A stretch of DNA of 64,000 bases from Pseudomonas sp. B20(2017) (GTDB lineage: Bacteria > Pseudomonadota > Gammaproteobacteria > Pseudomonadales > Pseudomonadaceae): NCBI RefSeq assembly GCF_002113125.1, contig NZ_NEJP01000014.1:62001-126000 (forward strand), given 5' to 3'. The position numbers and the translations under genes are program-made. This document shows, one piece after another, positions 16,264-25,263 of this stretch. Numbering within the stretch: position 1 is the first letter of the stretch; every line of letters begins with the position of its first letter. A model generated the notes under the pieces. That model was not told the origin of the DNA and searched no databases. It saw only the letters and a program-made list of their open reading frames with translations.

Positions 16264-17478
16264 ATGACCCCGCTCAAACTCGTTGTTGCCCTCAGCGCAC
16301 TGTCCGCTGCCTCTCACGCCATGGCCTGGGATTACGTTCTGCTCGACACCGACAAAGCCGCTCAGAACTGGCAGATCACCAGCCAGCAACTCGGCCTGAA
16401 GACCGACAAACCTTTCAGCGTCAGCCTGCGCACTTTGCACGGCGGGCGGCAGGAAGGCGTCAGCATTGTCGACATCGATAACGGCACGATGAAACTCTCG
16501 GTGGTGCCGACGCGGGGCATGAACGTCTTGCAGGCCTCGGTCGGCAATGTGCGCATGGGCTGGGATTCGCCGGTCAAGGAAGTGGTCAATCCTTCCTTCA
16601 TCGAACTCAATGGCCGCGGTGGTCTGGGCTGGCTGGAGGGTTTCAATGAGCTGGTGACCCGCTGCGGATACGAATGGGTCGGCCACCCCGGTGTCGACAA
16701 CGGCGAGCTGCTGACCCTGCACGGTCGGGCCGCCAACATTCCTGCGAACAAAGTCACCCTGCACATCGATGAAACGCCACCGTACGCCATCACCCTGCGC
16801 GGTGAGCTGAAAGAGCAGGCGTTCAAGAAAGTCGACTTCTCCGTCGCCACCGAACTGGTCACCGAGCCCGGCAGCGTAGTTTTCGCGCTTAACGACACCC
16901 TGACCAACAACGGTGACTATCCGAAGGAATACCAGGCGCTGTACCACAGTAACTTCAGCACCCCATTCCTGGAGCAGGGCGCTCGTTTCGCCGCGCCGGT
17001 GAAACAGGTGTCGCCGTTCAACGACAAGGCCAAGGGCGATTTGGCTGAATGGCAAACCTATCGCGCACCGACCAAGGACTACGACGAAACGGTTTACAAC
17101 GTCGTGCCGTATGCCGATGCCAAGGGCGATACGTTGACCGTGTTGCATAACAAGGCCGGCAGCCTGGGCGTTTCGGTTGGCTTCAATACGCAGACATTGC
17201 CGGTGTTTTCACTGTGGAAGAACACCGATACCCAAGGTCAGGGTTATGTCACCGGGCTGGAGCCGGGAACGAGTTTTTCCTACAACCGCCGTTATCAGCG
17301 CCCACTGAACCTGGTGCCCACCATCGGGCCGAAGGAACACAAACAGTTCCGCATCAGCTACAGCTTGTTGGCGGATAAGGCGGCCGTGGATAAGGCCTTG
17401 AAGCAGGTGAGCGACATTCAGGGCGGGCGGGAGACCGAGGTGCGGCAGGCACCGTTGGTTGATCTGACCAAGGGGTGA
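16264..17478 (+). CDS. Exported DUF4432-family, aldose-epimerase-like protein
   Basis: I chose the ATG at 16264 because AAGG lies eight bases upstream and it gives a clean signal peptide (MTPLKLVVALSALSAASHAM, cut after AMA). The mature part, 404 aa with leader, has the galactose-mutarotase-like beta-sandwich signs of DUF4432: VVPTRGMNVLQA, MGWDSP, NELVTRCG and LHGRAANIP, with several conserved His. These proteins are thought to act on sugars, possibly as epimerases; the substrate is unknown. A longer start at 16204-16207 would add a charged segment before the leader and is less likely. Confidence 0.78.
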   Translation: MTPLKLVVALSALSAASHAMAWDYVLLDTDKAAQNWQITSQQLGLKTDKPFSVSLRTLHGGRQEGVSIVDIDNGTMKLSVVPTRGMNVLQASVGNVRMGWDSPVKEVVNPSFIELNGRGGLGWLEGFNELVTRCGYEWVGHPGVDNGELLTLHGRAANIPANKVTLHIDETPPYAITLRGELKEQAFKKVDFSVATELVTEPGSVVFALNDTLTNNGDYPKEYQALYHSNFSTPFLEQGARFAAPVKQVSPFNDKAKGDLAEWQTYRAPTKDYDETVYNVVPYADAKGDTLTVLHNKAGSLGVSVGFNTQTLPVFSLWKNTDTQGQGYVTGLEPGTSFSYNRRYQRPLNLVPTIGPKEHKQFRISYSLLADKAAVDKALKQVSDIQGGRETEVRQAPLVDLTKG

Positions 17479-17491
17479 AGCCGGCGGTCGC

Positions 17492-17953
17492 TCAACTGTT
17501 CAGCGACATCGGCTTGTCGCCTCCCGGAGGCAAGCCGAACACCTTGCGCACACCATTAAGAAATGCCCCATAAGGTCGCCCCAGCGCCAGCATCATCAAC
17601 GCCGCACCGAGCGTGCCGCGCATCAGCTCACCTCCCGACGCGCCGGTGGAGGCAATGATTGCTGCATAGATCGGTACCTGAAAACTGACAAGGGCGAAGC
17701 TGTCCCACAGCAATCTGGAAACCCGACGTTGACTGGCGCGCTTCATCACCCAGTCCCGCCACAGGCCGTAAGGTCTCGCGACGGGCACCATCAATACGGC
17801 GCCGAGAAGGCGCGCATGAAGAACCTGATCCCACGTCATGCCGGCAATGAATCGTTCATTGATGATGCCGGTGGTTGTGAAAAACAGGATCAGCGCCGTT
17901 GTGTCTGCGAAAAACGCAGTCCGACGCATTGACTGTTGCGAGTGTTGAAGCAA
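17492..17953 (-). CDS. alaE: L-alanine exporter AlaE
   Basis: A 153-aa protein with four membrane spans (about 15-30, 45-62, 85-105, 115-130). RPYGLWRDWVM, SFQVPIYAAII and RPYGAFLNGVRK line up with the AlaE signature. AlaE pumps alanine out of the cytoplasm when internal alanine or alanyl peptides rise. The start is TTG, with GGAG seven bases upstream; the next ATG, at 17929, has no such site. It converges on the DUF4432 gene with a 13-base gap. Confidence 0.85.
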   Translation of the reverse strand: MLQHSQQSMRRTAFFADTTALILFFTTTGIINERFIAGMTWDQVLHARLLGAVLMVPVARPYGLWRDWVMKRASQRRVSRLLWDSFALVSFQVPIYAAIIASTGASGGELMRGTLGAALMMLALGRPYGAFLNGVRKVFGLPPGGDKPMSLNS

Positions 17954-17973
17954 ATCACATCTCCTGTCCTGGT

Positions 17974-18897
17974 TCAGGTATTAGCGAGCGCATCCTCCTG
18001 GTGTGACAGCGGCTGCACCGCCAGGTGCGGAGATTCGCCGAAGAACTCGATCAGCAGTTCAGTGAGCACGCGTATTTTCCGGGCGGGATGCGGACCCGGC
18101 GGGCGGAGGAGGTAGGCACCGGCCGGAGGTGGGGGATGATTGGTCATGATCTGCACCAGTGCGCCCGATGCCAGGTGCTCATGGGTGAGGCAGTCGGGCA
18201 GGTAGGCGACGCCGAGGCCTGCGACTGCGGCAGCGGCGAGAGCGGTGCCGTTGTCGGCCTTGAAGCGTCCTTGCGGACGAACCGTGATGATCTTGTCGCC
18301 GTCCATGAATTGCCAGGCTTCCGTGGCCTGCATGAGCGCCTGATGGTTGACCAGGTCGTCCGGTTTCTCAGGGCTGCCGTGCGCCTTTATGTAGTCCGGG
18401 CTCGCGACGAGCTTGGTGTAGACCGGGCCGATACGCCTTGCGATCAGGTTGGAGTCCTTCAGATAACCCACCCGAATGGCGCAATCGTAGCCCTCGGTGA
18501 TGAGGTCAACGAAGCGATCGCTGTAGCAAGTCTGCATCTGCAACTGAGGGTGACGGCGCGCCATTTCCGCCAGTACCGGTGCGAAGTGAGTCGGGCCGAA
18601 CGACAGCGGGACGGCCACGCGCAGGCGGCCGCGAAGGGCGCCGGTGGGCAGGATCGTTTCCTTGGCGACGTTGATTTCGGTGCAGACCCTGGCGGCGTAG
18701 TCGCGGAATATCGCACCGGCCTCCGTGAGTGCCGATCCGCGCGTCGAGCGTGCCAGCAGTTGCACGCCCAGTTCGGTTTCAAGCCGGGCCAGGCGACGAC
18801 TGACGATCGACTTCGATACGCCAAGACGCAGTGCCGCCTGCGAAATACCCTCAGCATCAGCCACTTCCACGAAGGTCTGTAGTTCTTCGATATCCAC
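17974..18897 (-). CDS. LysR-family regulator
   Basis: A 307-aa protein from the GTG at 18897, which is preceded by AAAGGGGAA and gives the normal LysR N-terminus VDIEELQTFVEVADAEG; upstream in-frame codons are probably not translated. The HTH covers residues 1-60 (SKSIVSRRLARLE) and the effector domain 90-295. It belongs to the CrgA/AaeR-like group. It is divergent from the isochorismatase-fold hydrolase gene with 177 bases between, so it probably controls that gene. Confidence 0.82.
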   Translation of the reverse strand: MDIEELQTFVEVADAEGISQAALRLGVSKSIVSRRLARLETELGVQLLARSTRGSALTEAGAIFRDYAARVCTEINVAKETILPTGALRGRLRVAVPLSFGPTHFAPVLAEMARRHPQLQMQTCYSDRFVDLITEGYDCAIRVGYLKDSNLIARRIGPVYTKLVASPDYIKAHGSPEKPDDLVNHQALMQATEAWQFMDGDKIITVRPQGRFKADNGTALAAAAVAGLGVAYLPDCLTHEHLASGALVQIMTNHPPPPAGAYLLRPPGPHPARKIRVLTELLIEFFGESPHLAVQPLSHQEDALANT

Positions 18898-19074
18898 GCT
18901 TGCGTTCCCCTTTGTGCGACACAGCACGTCGCGCAATGCTACTACTGCCTCGAACATGGGAACAGCACAATGGATTTCCGGGCACAACAGGCTTCTTGCG
19001 TGTCCTGGAATCGATTGTCCGCACGGGCTTCGGCCCTTTCACAAACGTGCGTCACCCATAAAAAGGATTTGCCC

Positions 19075-19722
19075 ATGGCAAGCGAAACGCTCCGCAACGC
19101 CCACACCGATCAGTTGCTGACCCCGGAAAACTCGGCGCTGATCATCATCGATTATCAGCCTGTTCAGGTTTCCTCGATCCGCTCGATGCCGCGTGACGAA
19201 CTCGTCTTCAACATCACCAGCGTCGCCAAGGCGGCGCTCAACTACGACCTTCCGATCATCCATTCGACCGTCAATGTCGCGACCGGCCGCAACAAGCCGC
19301 CGATTCAGGCGCTGCAACAGGTGCTCGGTCACCTGCCGACTTATGACCGCACCTCAATCAACAGCTGGGAGGACACGGAATTCAAACAAGCGGTCAAGGC
19401 GCTTGGCCGCAAGAAACTCATCATGACTGCGCTCTGGACCGAAGCCTGTCTGACCTTCCCGGTGCTCGACGCCATCCAGGAAGGTTATGAAGTGTATGTG
19501 CCGGTCGATGCGGTGGGCGGCACATCGCTCGCCGCACACGAAGCGGCGTTGCGCCGAATGGAACAGGCGGGCGCGAAGCTCATCAGTCGCGTGCAGATGT
19601 ACTGCGAACTTCAGCGCGACTGGGCGCGGGAAGTGACCGTCCCGGGCTTTATGGGCGTGTTCGAGAACTTCGACGGGTTCAACGCTGAAAAGGCTATGGA
19701 GGAGGCTGGCAAAAAGGCCTGA
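19075..19722 (+). CDS. Isochorismatase-fold cysteine hydrolase (YcaC-like)
   Basis: A 215-aa protein with ATG after AAAGGA. The fold is shown by ALIIIDYQPVQ (D26, the acidic catalytic residue) and TALWTEACLTFP (C125, the nucleophile). The active-site lysine region of YcaC is not clearly kept: the equivalent segment reads TYDRTSINSWED. The length and C-terminal QMYCELQRDWAREV match YcaC relatives. The physiological substrate is unknown; the family includes hydrolases of small amides. The divergent LysR gene suggests substrate induction. A paralogue lies at 25264. Confidence 0.82.
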   Translation: MASETLRNAHTDQLLTPENSALIIIDYQPVQVSSIRSMPRDELVFNITSVAKAALNYDLPIIHSTVNVATGRNKPPIQALQQVLGHLPTYDRTSINSWEDTEFKQAVKALGRKKLIMTALWTEACLTFPVLDAIQEGYEVYVPVDAVGGTSLAAHEAALRRMEQAGAKLISRVQMYCELQRDWAREVTVPGFMGVFENFDGFNAEKAMEEAGKKA

Positions 19723-19740
19723 TGAGCGGCAATTGATGAA

Positions 19741-19778
19741 GGCAGCACTCGCGAAAACGGGTGCTGCCTTTGCTTTTT
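19741..19778 (+). terminator. Intrinsic terminator after hydrolase gene
   Basis: GGCAGCAC, a 12-base loop, GTGCTGCC, then TTTGCTTTTT. It lies 18 bases after the stop codon at 19722. Confidence 0.75.
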
Positions 19779-20037
19779 GCGCGAGGTAGATTTCTGTCGA
19801 ACACCGCCCACCATGTCGAAATCAGACGCCCCCATGCCGTTCCCAGGCTATTTGCGATCAACTCCAGGCACGTAAGGTGACGCATCATTTCATCGCCCTG
19901 CGTCGTCGTCCGACCGATTTGTAACGCTGCAGCGCTTGAGGTGCGCCGCTCTGGAGCAGGGCAACAGGAAGAAATGATGATCGCCTGACACGTCGTCAGT
20001 ACGCCCAAACGTCGATCACCAGAGAACAACAAAAACA
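19779..20037. other. Intergenic region before the permease gene
   Basis: No supported gene. It contains the second copy of a 20-base sequence (19811-19830) also found at 16064-16083. Presumably it carries the permease promoter. Confidence 0.3.
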
Positions 20038-21444
20038 ATGAATAGCCTGAACTCGAAGGACTCGAACGGTCAGTTGGCGCAGGGTTTCAAGCCGCGTCAT
20101 GTCACCATGCTTTCCATTGCCGGCATCATCGGTGCGGGGCTGTTTGTCGGCTCCGGCCACGCCATTGCCGCCGCCGGCCCGGCCGTCTTGCTTGCTTATC
20201 TCTTCTCCGGTCTGCTGGTCGTGCTGGTCATGCGCATGCTCGGTGAAATGGCCGTGGCCCATCCGGACACGGGATCGTTTTCCACCTATGCCGATCAGGC
20301 CATCGGGCGCTGGGCGGGGTTCACTATTGGTTGGTTGTATTGGTGGTTCTGGGTGCTGGTGATTCCGATTGAAGCGCTGGCCGCCGGGCATGTCTTGAAT
20401 CAGTGGTTTCCTCAGATCGACGCGTGGTTGTTCGCGTTGCTGTCGATCATTTTGCTGGTGGTGACCAACTTGTTCAGCGTGTCCAAGTACGGCGAGTTCG
20501 AGTTCTGGTTCGCGATGGCCAAAGTTGTGGCGATCATCGGATTCATCGGGCTGGGTTTTGCGGTGTTGATGGGCTGGATTCCGGAGCGTGAGGCAAGCGG
20601 TTTAAGCCGCTTGATGGAAGAGCACGGCGGGTTCGCGCCGAATGGTTTGTCAGCGGTGGTCGGGGCTTTCATCACCATCATGTTCAGCTTTATCGGGACG
20701 GAAGCGGTGACCATCGCGGCCGCCGAATCGAGCAACCCGGCGCAGAACATCGCCAAGGCCACGCGTTCGGTGATCTGGCGCATCGGCGTGTTTTATCTGC
20801 TGTCGATTTTCGTGGTGATTTCCGTGGTGCCCTGGAACGATCCGCTGCTGGCGTCGGTCGGCTCTTACCAGCGCGCGCTGGAGCTGATGAACGTTCCCAA
20901 CGCCAAGTTTCTGGTCGATGTGGTCGTGCTGATCGCGGTGGCCAGTTGCATGAATTCCTCGATCTACATTTCTTCGCGGATGCTGTTCTCGCTGGGTCGT
21001 CGTGGCGATGCTCCGCAGCCGCTGAAGGTGACCTCTGCGGCGGGCGTGCCGAGGGCGGCGGTGATTGCCAGCACCGTGATTGGCGCAGGGGTGACGCTGT
21101 TCAGCTATTTCATGCCGGCTGGGCTGTTCCAGTTTCTGCTCGCCAGCTCCGGCGCGATTGCGTTGCTGGTGTATCTGGTGATCGCGGTTTCGCAATTGCG
21201 CATGCGCCGGATGCTGCGCCGGCAGAACGTCGAGCTGACGTTTCGCATGTGGCTGTTTCCATGGCTGACGTGGCTGGTGATCGCGTTCATCTGCGCCGCG
21301 CTGGCGGTGATGATGGTGACGCCCGAGCATCGTCTGGAAGTGACGTCGACCATTGGCCTGGCGCTGGCGATTTCCTTTATCGGACTGGTGACCACGCGGC
21401 AGCATGGGCAGGCGAGGGCGGCGGTTACGGCGGGCGAGGCCTAG
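20038..21444 (+). CDS. gabP: GABA permease-like amino acid transporter (APC superfamily)
   Basis: A 468-aa protein with 12 predicted membrane helices, very close in wording to E. coli GabP: FKPRHVTMLSIAGIIGAGLF at 17-36, DTGSFSTYADQAIGRWAG, GWLYWWFWVLVIP and ALLVYLVIAVSQLRMR. It should import 4-aminobutyrate or a related amino acid by proton symport across the inner membrane. No gabD/gabT gene is adjacent, so the exact substrate (GABA, aminovalerate, proline-like) is open. It stands alone between two short intergenic regions. Confidence 0.85.
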   Translation: MNSLNSKDSNGQLAQGFKPRHVTMLSIAGIIGAGLFVGSGHAIAAAGPAVLLAYLFSGLLVVLVMRMLGEMAVAHPDTGSFSTYADQAIGRWAGFTIGWLYWWFWVLVIPIEALAAGHVLNQWFPQIDAWLFALLSIILLVVTNLFSVSKYGEFEFWFAMAKVVAIIGFIGLGFAVLMGWIPEREASGLSRLMEEHGGFAPNGLSAVVGAFITIMFSFIGTEAVTIAAAESSNPAQNIAKATRSVIWRIGVFYLLSIFVVISVVPWNDPLLASVGSYQRALELMNVPNAKFLVDVVVLIAVASCMNSSIYISSRMLFSLGRRGDAPQPLKVTSAAGVPRAAVIASTVIGAGVTLFSYFMPAGLFQFLLASSGAIALLVYLVIAVSQLRMRRMLRRQNVELTFRMWLFPWLTWLVIAFICAALAVMMVTPEHRLEVTSTIGLALAISFIGLVTTRQHGQARAAVTAGEA

Positions 21445-21509
21445 GTGTGTTGGGGCCTTGAACTGTGGGACTATCGCCGGCATGCCTGACATTCGACCGG
21501 AGCCCCATC

Positions 21510-21956
21510 GTGCAGACCATTCGCCGCGCTCAACCCCAGGATGTCGAGTGCATCACCGCACTCGTCACCGAGGCCTACACCCCGTACATCGCCAGAATCG
21601 GCAAAAAACCTGCGCCGATGCTGGAGGACTATCGGCAGGTGCTGCAGGACAATGAGACGTTTGTCCTGACCGACAACGGCGAGGTTGTCGGCGTGCTGGT
21701 GATGAACCCTGAAGAGACCGAGCTGCTGCTGGTCAACGTAGCCGTTTCAGCTCGGCACAAGGGCAAGGGTCTCGGAAAGGTGTTGATGGCGTTCTGTGAA
21801 GAACACGCACGTGCCAAAGGACTGGCGGCAGTGCGGTTGTACACCCACGAACGCATGATCGAAAACATCGAGATCTACAAAAAACTCGGCTATCTCGAAA
21901 CCCGGCGCGCCACGGAAGACGGGTTTGCCCGCGTGTTTATGCGCAAGGCGCTTTGA
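21510..21956 (+). CDS. GNAT-family N-acetyltransferase
   Basis: A 148-aa protein. The GTG at 21510 (VQTIRRAQPQDVECI) has GGAG about ten bases upstream and gives the normal GNAT start. The acetyl-CoA loop is VNVAVSARHKGKGLGKVLM, with the R/K-x-x-G-x-G pattern, and the C-terminal YKKLGYLETR is typical. It is cytoplasmic; the acceptor is unknown. It shares a bidirectional terminator with msrA. Confidence 0.85.
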   Translation: MQTIRRAQPQDVECITALVTEAYTPYIARIGKKPAPMLEDYRQVLQDNETFVLTDNGEVVGVLVMNPEETELLLVNVAVSARHKGKGLGKVLMAFCEEHARAKGLAAVRLYTHERMIENIEIYKKLGYLETRRATEDGFARVFMRKAL

Positions 21957-21960
21957 TCAA

Positions 21961-21997
21961 AAAAGAGGCCGTTGCGGATTACGCAACGGCCTCTTTT
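21961..21997. terminator. Bidirectional terminator between acetyltransferase gene and msrA
   Basis: AAAAGAGGCCGTTGCG and its perfect complement flank a 5-base loop (GATTA), giving a 16-bp stem with A-run and T-run ends, usable by both convergent genes. Confidence 0.85.
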
Positions 21998-22001
21998 GGT
22001 T

Positions 22002-22508
22002 TTAACCGCGTTTCGGAAGCTTCCAGTTCGGGCGAATGAAATGGCAGGTGTAGCCATTCGGAATGCGCTCGAGGTAATCCTGATGCTCCGGTTCCGCTTC
22101 CCAGAACGGTCCCGCCGGTTCGATTTCGGTGACCACCCGGCCTGGCCACAGGCCCGATGCATCAACATCGGCGGCGGTGTCTTCGGCGATATCGCGTTGC
22201 TGCTCGTTCAGGTAATAGATCGCCGAACGATAGCTCGGACCGAGGTCGTTGCCCTGACGGTTGGGTGTGCTCGGGTCGTGGATCTGGAAGAAGAATTCGA
22301 GAATCTGCCGATAGCTGATCACGGCGGGGTCGAAGACGATTTCGATGGCTTCGGCGTGGTTGCCATGGTTGCGGTATGTAGCGTTCGGCACATCACCACC
22401 GGTGTAGCCGACCCGCGTATGCAGCACGCCGGGATAGCGCCGCAGCAAATCCTGCATGCCCCAGAAGCAGCCGCCGGCGAGAATGGCGGTTTCGGTTTGA
22501 CTGGTCAT
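22002..22508 (-). CDS. msrA: Peptide methionine sulfoxide reductase MsrA
   Basis: A 168-aa protein that reduces methionine-S-sulfoxide in proteins and so repairs oxidative damage. The active-site motif GCFWG is at 12-16, with C13 as nucleophile. VGYTGG and EIVFDP, and the HDPST segment, are the standard MsrA marks. The length fits the short cytoplasmic form without an MsrB fusion. Confidence 0.95.
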   Translation of the reverse strand: MTSQTETAILAGGCFWGMQDLLRRYPGVLHTRVGYTGGDVPNATYRNHGNHAEAIEIVFDPAVISYRQILEFFFQIHDPSTPNRQGNDLGPSYRSAIYYLNEQQRDIAEDTAADVDASGLWPGRVVTEIEPAGPFWEAEPEHQDYLERIPNGYTCHFIRPNWKLPKRG

Positions 22509-22673
22509 GGCTTGTCCTTCCTCTCGAATGGGTCGCAGATGTTCCTTGATATGAGGGAGTGTGGGCCGATTCCAAGTTGAATCGGTAAATAAATCGTGGA
22601 TCGGGGCTTACGGAGTTGCCCTGCTTTTTCTCCACGTCACTGCGCCCTGCGGGGGCAAGCCAATATCGAAGCG

Positions 22674-22701
22674 AAAAAAACCGCCAATCAGGCGGTTTTT
22701 T
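22674..22701. terminator. Bidirectional intrinsic terminator
   Basis: An A-run with CCGCC, loop AATCA, then GGCGG with a T-run, a perfect 11-bp stem. It lies 11 bases after the stop of the leftward 56-aa gene. Confidence 0.8.
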
Positions 22702-22712
22702 CAAAACGGGAT

Positions 22713-22883
22713 TCAGGTTCTGCCACCAGCGAGCCAACCATCAGGCTCCATTTCTTTGCCACATGTTGCGGCTACTTTCAAAAAATGCCGCTGACTGGCG
22801 GAAACCCTGATGGGCAAACCGGGTTCTTCGGCACGAAGTCTGGAAGCAAGCGCTGGTTGGGCTTTTGGCTTCTTGTGTTTCAT
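22713..22883 (-). CDS. Small basic 56-aa protein
   Basis: The ATG at 22883 has GAGAGGTG at a good distance, and the gene ends just before a strong terminator, which supports a real small gene. The protein starts MKHKKPKAQPALASRLRAEE and ends EMEPDGWLAGGRT. I recognise no family and no membrane segment. It lies 34 bases downstream of the next gene on the same strand and may share its transcript. Confidence 0.5.
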   Translation of the reverse strand: MKHKKPKAQPALASRLRAEEPGLPIRVSASQRHFLKVAATCGKEMEPDGWLAGGRT

Positions 22884-22917
22884 GGACACCTCTCGTGCCT
22901 GGTTGCTGGATTCGATC

Positions 22918-23259
22918 TTATGGGTGGTCCAGTGGAAAGACAAGGCGGTCAGTCGCGTCAAAATAAAATCCAAGCGTTTGATAGTAAGACATAGCACCTG
23001 AATCAGGTTCTTGTACTTCGATTTCGGTACAACCCAGCTTTCGGGCATAGAACTCTGTTGTCAGTAGTGCCATTGGTGCGATCCACTGATGATATGAATT
23101 GATTGCCAGGGTCGTGATCGGGTCGATCCTGAGCAAGTGAGCATTAATCCCGGCTGCCAGAGCGCCTGGATCCATGGAAAGTGTTTTAAGCGCAAGTTTG
23201 CGGGCTTCTGATTTGAACGTCTGGTTTCGGAGTTCGGTACCTTTGCCTTTTCTTCGCAT
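22918..23259 (-). CDS. Short protein with acetyltransferase-like C-terminus
   Basis: A 113-aa protein. The last 45 residues (TEFYARKLGCTEIEVQEPDS, then YYQTLGF) look like the end of a GNAT domain, but the acetyl-CoA loop is absent. The basic N-terminus (MRRKGKGTELRNQTFKSEAR) is unlike GNAT proteins. It may be a truncated acetyltransferase or a small family of its own. The ribosome site is weak, so the start is uncertain. Confidence 0.45.
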   Translation of the reverse strand: MRRKGKGTELRNQTFKSEARKLALKTLSMDPGALAAGINAHLLRIDPITTLAINSYHQWIAPMALLTTEFYARKLGCTEIEVQEPDSGAMSYYQTLGFYFDATDRLVFPLDHP

Positions 23260-23435
23260 CGTCTGTGTTCTGTATGGATCAGACAGCAGACAGTATCGAA
23301 GGCGAGGGTGCCCACGTAATCAGGCGTGAGGGACAGTTGCTGTAGGACGCTACTTATGTGCGTGAAGGACGCTGGAATGGGTTTGGGTTGAATGATCGAT
23401 GCCAGATACGACGGGGGCTTTCCCGATAGATGCAC

Positions 23436-25037
23436 TCAGCGATCCGTGCGCGGCATGGCATCGGCGAACTGGACTTGCTCGGATTTATCAGCCGAACACC
23501 AGCGATTCCTGCCTTGCTGTTTCGCCTGATAGAGACAAGTGTCGGCCGCTTTCAGCAGCGCGGCCGGCGTCACTGACTCGTCAACCGGGTAGCCTGTCGT
23601 GATCCCCGCACTGGCGGTTACGTATCCGAGCGGGTGCCCGGCATGATCCAGTTTCAGTGAACGAATGGTCTGCAGAATGTCTTCGGCCACCTGAATCGCC
23701 CCGGCGCTGTCGGTGTCGGGCAGCAACACGGTGAATTCCTCGCCGCCGTAGCGCACGGCCAGGTCCGAGGGCCGCTTGACCGCTTTGCGGATACCGTCGC
23801 CGACCGCGATCAGGCAGTCATCGCCGGCGGCGTGACCGTATTGGTCGTTGTAGCGCTTGAAGTAGTCGACATCGAGCATGATCAGCGACAGTGGGGTGCC
23901 CTGACGTCGGGCGAGGCGAATCTCGTCGGCGAGTGACGCATCCAGGCGCCGACGGTTGCCCAGACCGGTGAGGCTGTCCGTGAGCGCCATGTCACGCATG
24001 GTCTTGTGGGCCGAGCGAATCTCTCGCTCCATTGCCATGCGCTGGCGCAACTGGCTCAGCACGATCAGCCCGAAACAGGTCATCAGCAGAATCAGGAACA
24101 CCAGCACGAAACCGTTTTTCAGCAGGTCCTGGCGCCAGGGCGCGATGATCGAATCCCGGGACAAACCGGCTTCCACGACCAACGGGTAGGTGCTCAGCGC
24201 GCGGTAGCCGTACAGACGCTCGGTGTCGTCGACCACGGCCCTGACTTGAGCGACGCCTTCGCTGGCGTTGGGCAGATAAGTCTTGAAGATCTCGCTGTTG
24301 GCCAGGCTCTTGCCGACCACTGCTGCAATGAACGGCCTTCGTACCAGGATCGTGCCGTCGCGCATGGCCAGCACCAGCGCGCCTTTGTCATCGATCCGGA
24401 AGTCACCGTAATAGTCGACGAAATAGCTGACCTTGACCGTGCCCAGCAGCACGCCGGCGAACGAGCCATCGGGATTGTTCAGGCGGCGGGAGATAGGAAT
24501 GATCAGGTCGTGAGTGGAGCGGCTTTCCACCACCTGGCCGATGCGCACGTGACGATCATCATGGTCGCGGTGGTACTGGAAGTAATCGCGGTCGGCGTTA
24601 TTGGCCGTCTCGGGCGTGACCTCTTTGTCGGTCACGATCCAGTGTCCGTCAGGGCCGTAGATGAACAGGCCATGCAACTGCGGCATGATTTTCGATTGTT
24701 GCACCAGCAATTTGTGAATGCGTGGTACGTCGAGATTTTGCAGGCCATCGCCTTCGACCCGTTCAGCCAGCCCTGCCGTGACGACATCGACCTGGCGAAT
24801 GGTGTCTTCGGCATGCTGCGCGGTCGCACGGGCGAGATTGGTCACTGAATCGTGTGCGGACGAAAACACCGAACGGTAGTCGCGCCACGTGCGCCAGCTC
24901 TCGACCGCCAGAAACGCCACCACCACCATCAGCATGAAGCTCACGGTCAGCCGGAACGTCGAACCGGCCCTCACCGCTTTGATGGAAGGGCGCGTCGGCT
25001 CGTCTGTGGCAAGTGTTTGTGGAGAGCGTCCGGGCAT
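23436..25037 (-). CDS. Membrane diguanylate cyclase with periplasmic Cache sensor
   Basis: A 533-aa protein. Membrane helices at about 30-46 and 309-330 frame a periplasmic region of about 260 residues with dCache features (YGPDGHWIVTD, RDYFQYHRDHD, ISRRLNNPDGSFAG). The GGDEF domain covers about 350-515: DSLTGLGNRR, the GGEEF active-site loop at 431-435, and the inhibitory RxxD site at 422-425. It should make cyclic di-GMP in response to an outside signal and allow product inhibition. No EAL domain follows. It stands alone and is divergent from ycaC. Confidence 0.92.
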   Translation of the reverse strand: MPGRSPQTLATDEPTRPSIKAVRAGSTFRLTVSFMLMVVVAFLAVESWRTWRDYRSVFSSAHDSVTNLARATAQHAEDTIRQVDVVTAGLAERVEGDGLQNLDVPRIHKLLVQQSKIMPQLHGLFIYGPDGHWIVTDKEVTPETANNADRDYFQYHRDHDDRHVRIGQVVESRSTHDLIIPISRRLNNPDGSFAGVLLGTVKVSYFVDYYGDFRIDDKGALVLAMRDGTILVRRPFIAAVVGKSLANSEIFKTYLPNASEGVAQVRAVVDDTERLYGYRALSTYPLVVEAGLSRDSIIAPWRQDLLKNGFVLVFLILLMTCFGLIVLSQLRQRMAMEREIRSAHKTMRDMALTDSLTGLGNRRRLDASLADEIRLARRQGTPLSLIMLDVDYFKRYNDQYGHAAGDDCLIAVGDGIRKAVKRPSDLAVRYGGEEFTVLLPDTDSAGAIQVAEDILQTIRSLKLDHAGHPLGYVTASAGITTGYPVDESVTPAALLKAADTCLYQAKQQGRNRWCSADKSEQVQFADAMPRTDR

Positions 25038-25263
25038 CGACTGTTCCTTGAAAGCGTTGTGAATCTTTAGCTGGCGAACAGTATGACAAGGATCGGCAGC
25101 TAATCGGGGCCAGCACTGTCATCGATAGATTGGTTCTGGCCGATTGTCCTTTTCTGGTTGACGGTGAAACGCTTTTCAGACGGTTTATCGCTTTCGGGCG
25201 ACTCAGTAATCTGTGCCCATCTTGAACGCAAACGAACTCACACAACTAAAAAGGGATTCACAC

